Part shown: positions 1 through 5,418 of the stretch, piece after piece
How positions within the stretch are numbered: position 1 is the stretch's first letter
Layout of the letters: each line of letters opens with the position of its first letter
DNA from: Candidatus Peribacteria bacterium
GTDB lineage: Bacteria; Patescibacteriota; Gracilibacteria; Peribacterales; Peribacteraceae
DNA length: 6,066 nucleotides
NCBI GenBank assembly: GCA_012515645.1
Contig: JAAYXY010000032.1
Span: 1-6,066 of the forward strand
Reading direction: 5' to 3'
The notes under the pieces: model-generated
Told to the model about the DNA's origin: nothing
The model's input: the letters and a program-made list of their open reading frames with translations, nothing else
Database searches by the model: none
Translations under genes and position numbers: made by a program

Positions 1-272
1 AAGGAACGAAAGCCTACGAAGCATACCGAACGGACGTCGTGGAAGAACGACATCGACACCGTTACGAATTCAATAATAAACTACGGAAAGATCTGGAAGC
101 ACATGGCCTTGTCTTCTCTGGAGAATGGCCGGAAACCAGGCTCATGGAAATTGTGGAAATCCGGGACCACCCCTTTATGCTGGGATCACAATTCCACCCG
201 GAATTCCAGAGCCGGCCGCACAGGCCGCACCCGCTCTTCACCGCATTCATGAATGCGGTACTTAAGAAATAG
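1..272 (+). CDS. pyrG: CTP synthase, C-terminal part (5' end outside window)
   Basis: About 90 C-terminal residues of CTP synthase are visible; reading starts in frame at base 3 and ends at a TAG at 270-272. The enzyme makes CTP from UTP, ATP and glutamine in the cytoplasm, as the last step of pyrimidine nucleotide synthesis. The visible part is the end of the class I glutamine amidotransferase domain. The family block ERHRHRYEFNN lies at about 42-74, and the QFHPEF block at about 189-206 carries the His (195-197) and Glu (201-203) of the Cys-His-Glu triad. The nucleophilic Cys and the synthase domain are outside the window. The end SRPHRPHPLF is also typical. The last 11 bases overlap the 3' end of pyrD on the opposite strand. 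The identification is secure; nothing can be said about its start or promoter. Confidence 0.97.
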   Translation, partial: GTKAYEAYRTDVVEERHRHRYEFNNKLRKDLEAHGLVFSGEWPETRLMEIVEIRDHPFMLGSQFHPEFQSRPHRPHPLFTAFMNAVLKK

Positions 273-1182
273 TACCAACGATTTCCCGCAGATCCTGTAT
301 CCCCTCCTGGTCACACCAAGTAGACATCTCTTCGCATACGAGGCGGAAAACATCGGCACCACGGTCACCAACAGCCGTGCCGATGCCAACGAGCGATGCA
401 CCGGCAATCATGAGTTCGAGTGCATCTTCCCCCGTGTATACGCCGCCCGTGCCAATAACGGGGAGCTTCCCTTCTGTGGCACGGTAGATATCGGCAACAC
501 ATTTGACGGCAATGGGCTTGATAGCGCGACCGGAGAGCCCGCCAACACGGTTGGCAAGAATCGGCATGCGGCTACGCAAATCTATCGCCATGCCCGGACC
601 CACCGTATTAATCGCCGTAAAACCGTCTGCCCCAGCTTCCGCGCAGGAAAGCGCAATAGAAGCAATATCGGGCACATTAGGAGAGAGTTTGATGAATACC
701 GGCGTCTTGCTACCGATGCTTTTGACAGTTTTTGTAACTGCAGACGCATCTGCCGCGGAACAGGCAAAGGGGCGTCCGAACTCGTCTTCTATATTGGGAC
801 AACTGATATTGACCTCCAGAAAATCCGGCTTGAGCGCAAGAATTGCCTCCGCGACCTTCGCGTAATCCTCAACAGACTCTGCGATGACATTTGCAATGAG
901 CGGAACAGGATGGTTCTGCATGTAACTGTGTATTTCCTCCCGAGCCTTCTCTATACCTGCATCCGGAACACCCACCGCATTCAGCGTCCAGTACTCGGTA
1001 GAAATGATAGTGGGATTGGGATGTCCTTTGTGCTCATGAAGCCACAGAGACTTGGTTGTCACACCTCCGGCACCATGCTCAGCAACCCGTTTCCAGCTGC
1101 TGGCCGTAACGCCCCAAATACCCGAAGCGAGCACTGTGGGATTCCGGAATGGGATGCCGCATATCGTCTGCGCAAGATTCAC
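262..1182 (-). CDS. pyrD: Dihydroorotate dehydrogenase, class 1B catalytic subunit
   Basis: Oxidises dihydroorotate to orotate (fourth step of UMP synthesis) using FMN; the class 1B form passes electrons through PyrK to NAD+. From the GTG at 1182 it has 306 residues, close to the family's usual 300-310. An N-terminal strand ending in NPTVLASG (14-21) is followed by the FMN-contact region TTKSL (42-46). The NISCPN motif (125-130) holds Cys128, the catalytic base that marks class 1 enzymes. The phosphate-binding segments are GTGG (244-247) and GIGTA (266-270). The loop NAVGVPD (68-74) differs from the common NAIGLQN form. An ATG at 1248 would add 22 residues that do not look like this family. 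The GTG fits family starts and lies six bases after a TATTAT box. The gene is divergent from pyrK, its expected partner, and its TAA end overlaps pyrG tail-to-tail. The subfamily is inferred from the adjacent pyrK and the catalytic Cys. Confidence 0.95.
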   Translation of the reverse strand: MNLAQTICGIPFRNPTVLASGIWGVTASSWKRVAEHGAGGVTTKSLWLHEHKGHPNPTIISTEYWTLNAVGVPDAGIEKAREEIHSYMQNHPVPLIANVIAESVEDYAKVAEAILALKPDFLEVNISCPNIEDEFGRPFACSAADASAVTKTVKSIGSKTPVFIKLSPNVPDIASIALSCAEAGADGFTAINTVGPGMAIDLRSRMPILANRVGGLSGRAIKPIAVKCVADIYRATEGKLPVIGTGGVYTGEDALELMIAGASLVGIGTAVGDRGADVFRLVCEEMSTWCDQEGIQDLREIVGTIS

Positions 1183-1188
1183 GCTGCT

Positions 1189-1194
1189 ATAATA
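1189..1194 (-). promoter_or_regulatory. -10 box of a likely leaderless pyrD promoter
   Basis: On the minus strand the sequence reads TATTAT, then AGCAGC, then the GTG start of pyrD at 1182. The six-base gap puts the expected transcription start on the G of GTG. No Shine-Dalgarno sequence is present. The best -35 candidate at 17 bases spacing is weak (TTTCGA, 1217-1212). The same DNA read on the plus strand gives a perfect TATAAT (1188-1193), but no suitably placed plus-strand start follows it, so I assign the site to pyrD. Confidence 0.6.
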
Positions 1195-1206
1195 GCGCCA
1201 TACGAC

Positions 1207-1261
1207 GAAATTCGAAATTCGAAGCATACGCCATTTGGGATTCCGCATTTCCTATTTCGAA
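1207..1261. repeat. TTCGAAAT repeats between pyrD and pyrK, possible operator
   Basis: GAAATTC occurs twice in tandem at 1207-1213 and 1214-1220, followed by GAAG. TTCGAAAT at 1211-1218 recurs as its reverse complement ATTTCGAA at 1254-1261, just upstream of the pyrK -10 box. The repeats lie around and upstream of the two divergent -10 boxes, where a regulator acting on both genes would bind. No known regulator motif is recognised, and the role is inference. Confidence 0.3.
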
Positions 1262-1263
1262 CT

Positions 1264-1269
1264 TATGAT
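1264..1269 (+). promoter_or_regulatory. -10 box of a likely leaderless pyrK promoter
   Basis: TATGAT is followed by GTACCC and then the ATG of pyrK at 1276, a six-base gap that places the transcription start on the A of ATG. There is no Shine-Dalgarno site in the preceding 20 bases. The -35 region at 17 bases spacing (TTCCGC, 1241-1246) is a poor match to TTGACA. Confidence 0.6.
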
Positions 1270-1275
1270 GTACCC

Positions 1276-2097
1276 ATGACTGCAACAACCGAATGCCGAC
1301 TCCCGAAGACGTACAGGATAAAACATGTAAAAAAGGAAACGCCACATGTGCGCACATTCACCTTTGATGTTTCCCTGGGCGCAAAGCCGGGACAATTTGC
1401 CATGGTCTGGCTCCCGGGTATAGACGAGAAACCCATGAGTATCGCCTTTGATGGAAAGGAGGACATGCGCATCACATTTTTCGCAGTAGGCGATATGACG
1501 AAAAAACTCGCAGAATGTACGGAGGGAGACCTTGTGGGTTTACGCGGACCGTTTGGAACGCACTACGAATGGAAACCGCGGCAGAGGCTGGCGCTGCTCG
1601 CCGGCGGTTACGGCGCGGCGCCCATGTATTTCGCCGCAAGAAAGGCATCGGAAGATAACTGCACAATCGACGTGTTTGTCGGCGCCCGAAGCGCAGAGCA
1701 CCTGCTCTATATCGACAAGCTGAAGCAGTTGCCGAACACAACCGTCCACATTGCTACCGATGATGGGTCTGAGGGGTACAAGGGATACAACGTCGAACTC
1801 CTCAAAAAAATGCTCACTGATTCCCAAATCCCTACTCCCGACTCCCTGTTCGCCTGCGGACCGGAAATGATGCTGAAAGCAGTCTCCGAAATCTCCGCTG
1901 AGCAAAAGATCCCAAGTCAACTTTCATTGGAACGGTACATGAAGTGCGGCTACGGCCTCTGCGGCAATTGCGTCGTAGACCCATTAGGCATCCGCCTCTG
2001 CAAAGACGGGCCAGTCATCAAAAATGAACTCTGCATACGCATCACGGAATTTGGAAAGTACCACCGGGATGCACTGGGTCGGAAAAAAGAGCTATAA
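1276..2097 (+). CDS. pyrK: Dihydroorotate dehydrogenase electron-transfer subunit (FAD, 2Fe-2S)
   Basis: A 273-residue iron-sulfur flavoprotein that carries electrons from the FMN of PyrD to NAD+. The N-terminal ferredoxin-reductase-like FAD domain has PGQF at 38-41 and DEKPMSI at 50-56, where many homologues have RRPxSI. The NAD-binding domain has GGYGAAP at 110-116 (commonly GGIGxxP) and CGPEMML at 194-200. The C-terminal 2Fe-2S cluster is complete: Cys224, Cys229, Cys232 and Cys242 in the C-x4-C-x2-C-x9-C spacing of PyrK. The tail after the cluster (TEFGKYHRDALG) resembles the shorter archaeal-type PyrK as I recall it. The open frame runs upstream to 253, but that stretch is antisense to pyrD and has no protein-like character; ATG 1276 begins the recognisable protein and sits six bases after TATGAT. 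It is divergent from pyrD and convergent with nth, with 30 bases between stops. Confidence 0.94.
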   Translation: MTATTECRLPKTYRIKHVKKETPHVRTFTFDVSLGAKPGQFAMVWLPGIDEKPMSIAFDGKEDMRITFFAVGDMTKKLAECTEGDLVGLRGPFGTHYEWKPRQRLALLAGGYGAAPMYFAARKASEDNCTIDVFVGARSAEHLLYIDKLKQLPNTTVHIATDDGSEGYKGYNVELLKKMLTDSQIPTPDSLFACGPEMMLKAVSEISAEQKIPSQLSLERYMKCGYGLCGNCVVDPLGIRLCKDGPVIKNELCIRITEFGKYHRDALGRKKEL

Positions 2098-2127
2098 AAA
2101 AACGATGGAGGAATAGTACGGGCTCAC

Positions 2128-2784
2128 CTATACCGACTTCTGGGTATCAAGAATACTGGAACTCGGACAGGTACGAGCAAAAATACACCGGTGGCATGCA
2201 GGTTTTCTGGCGGTACACACAGCGCGTCCATGGCTAATGAATAATGTATTGAGCCTGCCCCACTGCGCACGGGGCACCTGCCGTTCCAAATCCCCGGCAA
2301 TCCTATCGGGGTTCGTCTCCGCTGTAAGCCCAAGCCGCCGTGCCAACCGCATGACATGCGTGTCTACAGCAACACCTTCGTTCTTGCCAAACGCAGCATA
2401 GAGGATGATTGCCGCCGTCTTGCGCCCAATACCGGGCAAAGCAGTGAGTTCTTGCATGGTCTGCGGCACCTGCCCACCATGGCACTCCAGGAGGAATGCA
2501 CACAATTCCTGGATGTGTTTTGCCTTTACGCGAAATGTGCCACATGAGTGAATGATGCGCTCAAGCTCACTGCGCGGCATAGTCACGTAATCTTCTGCGA
2601 TACGACAACGATGAAACAATTCTTTGGTAACAATATTCGTACGCACATCCGTGCACTGAGCACTCAGAAGCGTAGCAACGGCAAGATCCAACGGCGTCTG
2701 CCAATCCAGAAAAGAACGCGGCGGATCATAGAGACACTCAAGCTCTCTAAGCACGGAATCGATGGAAACGGGAACCAAGCCCAT
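2128..2784 (-). CDS. nth: Endonuclease III, DNA glycosylase/AP lyase
   Basis: Base-excision repair enzyme that removes oxidised pyrimidines and cuts the abasic site by beta-elimination. From ATG 2784 it has 218 residues, close to the family's about 210. LLSAQCTD (39-46) is a family block. The helix-hairpin-helix LPGIGRKTA (116-124) holds catalytic Lys122, and VDTHVMRL (140-147) holds catalytic Asp141. The C-terminal 4Fe-4S loop is intact with Cys190, Cys197, Cys200 and Cys206 (C-x6-C-x2-C-x5-C). The chain ends 12 residues later at a TAG. A GTG at 2799 would add five residues (reading MYTAV) but would put a TATACT box inside the coding region, so I choose ATG 2784, six bases after that box. 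The gene is divergent from the exonuclease gene, with 74 bases between starts. On its strand two T runs lie beyond the stop (2102-2096 and 2088-2083), without a clear hairpin. Confidence 0.95.
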   Translation of the reverse strand: MGLVPVSIDSVLRELECLYDPPRSFLDWQTPLDLAVATLLSAQCTDVRTNIVTKELFHRCRIAEDYVTMPRSELERIIHSCGTFRVKAKHIQELCAFLLECHGGQVPQTMQELTALPGIGRKTAAIILYAAFGKNEGVAVDTHVMRLARRLGLTAETNPDRIAGDLERQVPRAQWGRLNTLFISHGRAVCTARKPACHRCIFARTCPSSSILDTQKSV

Positions 2785-2790
2785 GACCGC

Positions 2791-2796
2791 AGTATA
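2791..2796 (-). promoter_or_regulatory. -10 box of a likely leaderless nth promoter
   Basis: On the minus strand TATACT is followed by GCGGTC and the ATG at 2784, again a six-base gap. A TTTACT (2817-2812) lies 15 bases upstream as a possible -35. A better-looking TTGACG (2812-2807) is only 10 bases away, which is too close. No Shine-Dalgarno site is seen. Confidence 0.6.
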
Positions 2797-2844
2797 CACA
2801 GCTGCACGTCAAGTAAACTCACTCGATCCAACCGCAACATGCTC

Positions 2845-2850
2845 TATAGT
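2845..2850 (+). promoter_or_regulatory. -10 box upstream of the dnaQ-type gene, near-leaderless
   Basis: TATAGT is followed by eight bases (CGCAACCC) and the ATG at 2859. With usual -10 to start-site spacing the transcript would carry a leader of only about one to four bases. No Shine-Dalgarno site and no convincing -35 hexamer were found. Confidence 0.45.
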
Positions 2851-2858
2851 CGCAACCC

Positions 2859-3443
2859 ATGCCTCTTCCATCCTTCACCGTTTTCGATACCGAAACAACC
2901 GGCCTCGACCCGCAAAAAGGCCATAAAATCATTGAAATAGCAGGTGTGCGTATAGAAAACGGAGAAATCCAGGATGAGACAACGTTCATGGAACTCGTGA
3001 ATCCAGAACGGGACATTCCGCTAGAAGCCCGACAAATCAACAGAATACAAGAAGAGGATGTACGCCTTGCCCCAACAATCGACCAGATCTTGCCGCGCTT
3101 TCTGGAATTTGCGCAAGGTTCCATACTGGTAGCGCACAATGCAGCATTCGACATGCGATTCCTGGAACGGGAAAAACAGCTCTGCTGGGGCTATGTAGAA
3201 CTGCCCGAATGCCTGTGCACGCTCTGCCTAAGCCGCACGCTGTACCCAACGGAATTCCGGCACAATCTGGACGCCCTCACACGGCGATTCGGTCTCACCA
3301 TGCCGGAAGCGCGGCACCGGGCTCTGCCGGACGTCCTGCTCACAGCACAGTGCCTACTAAGGATGATGCGGGAACACGACATAGCAACAATCGAACAATT
3401 GCGCGAGAAAGCGGAATACCATGCGGGAATCGTAGCCAAATAA
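2859..3443 (+). CDS. dnaQ: DnaQ-like 3'-5' exonuclease (DEDDh family)
   Basis: A 194-residue single-domain 3'-5' exonuclease of the DNA polymerase III epsilon type. All five catalytic residues are visible: Asp10 and Glu12 in FDTETTGLD (ExoI), Asp98 in VAHNAAFDMRFL (ExoII), His153 and Asp158 in HRALPDV (ExoIII, the DEDDh form). KIIEIAGVRI (23-32) is also typical. It probably proofreads for the replicative polymerase, removing mismatched 3' nucleotides. However, free-standing DEDDh nucleases of this size also act in repair or RNA processing, so the symbol is provisional. There is no helicase or UvrC-like extension. ATG 2859 is close to the FDTETTG block, as in homologues. The gene is divergent from nth, and def follows in the same direction after 25 bases, where it appears to have its own promoter. 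The family call is secure; the specific role is not. Confidence 0.9.
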   Translation: MPLPSFTVFDTETTGLDPQKGHKIIEIAGVRIENGEIQDETTFMELVNPERDIPLEARQINRIQEEDVRLAPTIDQILPRFLEFAQGSILVAHNAAFDMRFLEREKQLCWGYVELPECLCTLCLSRTLYPTEFRHNLDALTRRFGLTMPEARHRALPDVLLTAQCLLRMMREHDIATIEQLREKAEYHAGIVAK

Positions 3444-3456
3444 ACCGCGTATGGCA

Positions 3457-3462
3457 TATACT
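3457..3462 (+). promoter_or_regulatory. -10 box of a likely leaderless def promoter
   Basis: TATACT is followed by GAAATA and the GTG at 3469, a six-base gap. TAGCCA (3433-3438) lies 18 bases upstream as a 4-of-6 match to TTGACA. The box lies just after the dnaQ-type gene's stop (3441-3443), so def probably has its own transcript as well as any read-through. No Shine-Dalgarno site is present. Confidence 0.6.
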
Positions 3463-3468
3463 GAAATA

Positions 3469-3948
3469 GTGGCCACTCTGACTATCGTAACAGGCAGCAA
3501 CAACCCCATATTGCGGCGCAAGACGGAACCTGTGCCGCAGGTAACGAAAGAAGTGAAAAAATTGCTGAAAGACATGCGCGAAACAACAATAACCGCGGAT
3601 GGCGGCGGTCTTGCGGCACCGCAGATTGGACGCACGGAACGCCTATGCCTCACATTGGTCAACGGGAAACTCATTCCGCTCATCAATCCCCAAATCACCT
3701 GGAAGAATCCACAAACGGAAATCGCCCAGGAAGGCTGCCTGAGCCTGCCTGGCATATGGCTGAACGTACCGCGCTACACAGAAATTATTGTGGAGTATCT
3801 GGATGAGAAAGGAGCGGAACAGAAACGCAAGCTTGTTGGATGGGACGCACGAGTTGTTCAACATGAAGTAGACCACCTGGATGGCATCCTGATTACAGAT
3901 TACCGACAGGAATTCCATTCCCCGGAGCGCCACAAGCAGGTAGCCTGA
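3469..3948 (+). CDS. def: Peptide deformylase
   Basis: Metalloenzyme that removes the formyl group from the initiator methionine of new proteins at the ribosome. From GTG 3469 it has 159 residues, an ordinary length. All three family motifs are present: motif 1 GGGLAAPQ (45-52), motif 2 EGCLS (88-92) with metal ligand Cys90, and motif 3 HEVDH (132-136) with metal ligands His132 and His136 and catalytic Glu133. An in-frame ATG at 3451 would add six residues (MAYTEI) but would swallow the TATACT box. The chain from GTG reads MATLTIVTGSNNPILR, a typical deformylase beginning, so GTG is preferred. The TGA at 3946-3948 must be a stop, since read-through would run out of frame into gatB. gatB begins five bases after this stop. 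Confidence 0.94.
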   Translation: MATLTIVTGSNNPILRRKTEPVPQVTKEVKKLLKDMRETTITADGGGLAAPQIGRTERLCLTLVNGKLIPLINPQITWKNPQTEIAQEGCLSLPGIWLNVPRYTEIIVEYLDEKGAEQKRKLVGWDARVVQHEVDHLDGILITDYRQEFHSPERHKQVA

Positions 3949-3953
3949 AGACA

Positions 3954-5396
3954 ATGGAGATTCTGGAAACCATCATCGGTCTGGAAGTGCATGTACAGAT
4001 GAACACCCGCACCAAAATGTTCTGTGAGTGCGATAATGACGCATTCGGCAAACCACCGAACACGACAGTGTGCCCCGTATGCATGGGGCATCCGGGAACC
4101 CTCCCTGTCCTCAACGAAGAAGCGGTCAAAAAGGCAATCCAGGTATCGCTGGCACTGCAGTGCACTGTCAACCGGGAAAATCATTTCGACCGCAAGCATT
4201 ACTTTTATCCGGATCTACCGGCAGGATTCCAGATCTCTCAGTATGATTTTCCGCTGGCAAGCAGTGGGAACGTCACGTACGAGATACGCGACGACAGCGG
4301 TGCTGTGCAAGCGGAACGAACCTGTCGTATCACGCGGCTGCATATGGAAAACGATGCGGGCAAACTCACGCATCGTGGCTCCGCGACGCTGGTAGACTTT
4401 AACCGTGCCGGCACACCTCTGATGGAAATTGTAACGGAACCTGATCTGCGAAACTCAAAGGAAGCATCTGCTTTCGCACAGGAACTACGACGAATGATCG
4501 TCGCAATCGGAGCATCGGAAGCGGACATGTTCAAAGGCATGATGCGATTCGACGCATCAATCTCATTGCGCCTGCAGGGAACGGATGACCTAAATCCACG
4601 CAGCGAAATCAAGAACCTCAACTCATTCAAATCACTGGAGAAAGCACTGCAATACGAAGAACGCAGATTACGAAAACTATGGGAAGAAACAGGCAAACCT
4701 CTGCCGTGTAACATCACAACAGGCTGGCTGGATGAAGAAGAAAAAACTCGTGTGCTCCGGGAGAAGGAAACAGCCGACGATTACCGCTATTTCCCCGAAC
4801 CCGACATTCCGCCTCTCGTACTGAAAGAATCAGCAATCGCAGAAATCCGCAAATCGCTTCCCATGCTTCCGAGGCAACAAAAACAGCGGTACAAAGACAT
4901 GGCATTGGATGAAAAGCAGATCAACCTGCTCATCGAGCAACCAGCATTACGAACAATATTCGATGCAGTGCATAAAGAAATGCACGATGCAAAACGCGCA
5001 GCCGGTCTGGTACTCACACAACTGCTCGGCTTCCTGAATGCTGCAGGAAAAACGGTGGAAGAAGGTCCGGATGCGGATCAGATGCTGGAACTGGCACGAA
5101 AGATTGGAGATGGAACTATTTCAGCGAATACAGGCAAAGATGTGCTGCAGAAAATGGTCACAACGGACAAAAAGGCATCGACAATTATTGCAGAAGAAGG
5201 CATGCAAAACATTACGGACGAAGGCGCAATCGAAACACTGGTACAACAAGCAATAGATGCAAATCCTCAGGCAATTGTTTCCTATAAGGAAGGTAAATCT
5301 GCAGCGCTGGGAGCCATCATCGGTTGGGTGATGAAGGAGAGCAATGGCCAAGCAGATCCGCAGAAAGTACAGGAAATACTGCGCAAGAAAGTGTAA
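3954..5396 (+). CDS. gatB: Asp-tRNA(Asn)/Glu-tRNA(Gln) amidotransferase subunit B
   Basis: A 480-residue GatB. It binds misacylated Glu-tRNA(Gln) or Asp-tRNA(Asn), phosphorylates the side chain with ATP and amidates it with ammonia from GatA, in the GatCAB complex. GatA and GatC are not in this window. The start carries GLEVHVQ (9-15) with His13. A four-Cys zinc site follows (Cys24, Cys26, Cys40, Cys43, including CPVC). RKHYFYPDLPAGFQISQYD covers 80-98; the HMENDAGK (130-137) and PLMEIVTEPD (155-164) segments carry conserved acidic residues; EIKNLNSF covers 218-225. The C-terminal third, about 330-480, is the helical tail domain related to YqeY. Variations are FKGMMRFDASIS (193-204), where EGxxRCDANIS is common, and END for EED. 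The start lies five bases after def's stop, so the two are probably co-transcribed. A TAGCCT seven bases upstream is a weaker possible box of its own. No clear Shine-Dalgarno site is present. Confidence 0.96.
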   Translation: MEILETIIGLEVHVQMNTRTKMFCECDNDAFGKPPNTTVCPVCMGHPGTLPVLNEEAVKKAIQVSLALQCTVNRENHFDRKHYFYPDLPAGFQISQYDFPLASSGNVTYEIRDDSGAVQAERTCRITRLHMENDAGKLTHRGSATLVDFNRAGTPLMEIVTEPDLRNSKEASAFAQELRRMIVAIGASEADMFKGMMRFDASISLRLQGTDDLNPRSEIKNLNSFKSLEKALQYEERRLRKLWEETGKPLPCNITTGWLDEEEKTRVLREKETADDYRYFPEPDIPPLVLKESAIAEIRKSLPMLPRQQKQRYKDMALDEKQINLLIEQPALRTIFDAVHKEMHDAKRAAGLVLTQLLGFLNAAGKTVEEGPDADQMLELARKIGDGTISANTGKDVLQKMVTTDKKASTIIAEEGMQNITDEGAIETLVQQAIDANPQAIVSYKEGKSAALGAIIGWVMKESNGQADPQKVQEILRKKV

Positions 5397-5418
5397 CCGC
5401 ACCGATACTTTAGCCTGA

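Noticed and set aside
1188..1193. Perfect TATAAT on the plus strand in the pyrD/pyrK spacer
   Set aside because: It lies 88 bases before pyrK with no good -35, while the same DNA on the minus strand is correctly placed for pyrD. A longer-leader pyrK transcript cannot be excluded, but the sequence does not support it.
253..1275. A 340-codon plus-strand open frame continuous with pyrK, suggesting a 614-residue fusion protein
   Set aside because: The stretch is antisense to pyrD, whose coding on the minus strand is unmistakable, and its translation has no recognisable domain. It is open by chance, and pyrK begins at ATG 1276.
2083..2102. Two A runs after pyrK, read as T runs downstream of nth, as a terminator
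   Set aside because: No stable hairpin precedes the T runs on the minus strand, and on the plus strand they are A runs, so an intrinsic terminator cannot be claimed.
3946..3948. TGA as a sense codon (Gracilibacteria/SR1 code)
   Set aside because: The TGA ends deformylase at its normal length, and reading through gives a stretch out of frame with gatB and unrelated to any family.
3941..3953. TAGCCT seven bases before gatB as another leaderless-type promoter
   Set aside because: It matches TANNNT but not TATNNT, is off the six-base spacing and lies within the end of def; co-transcription with def is enough to explain gatB expression.
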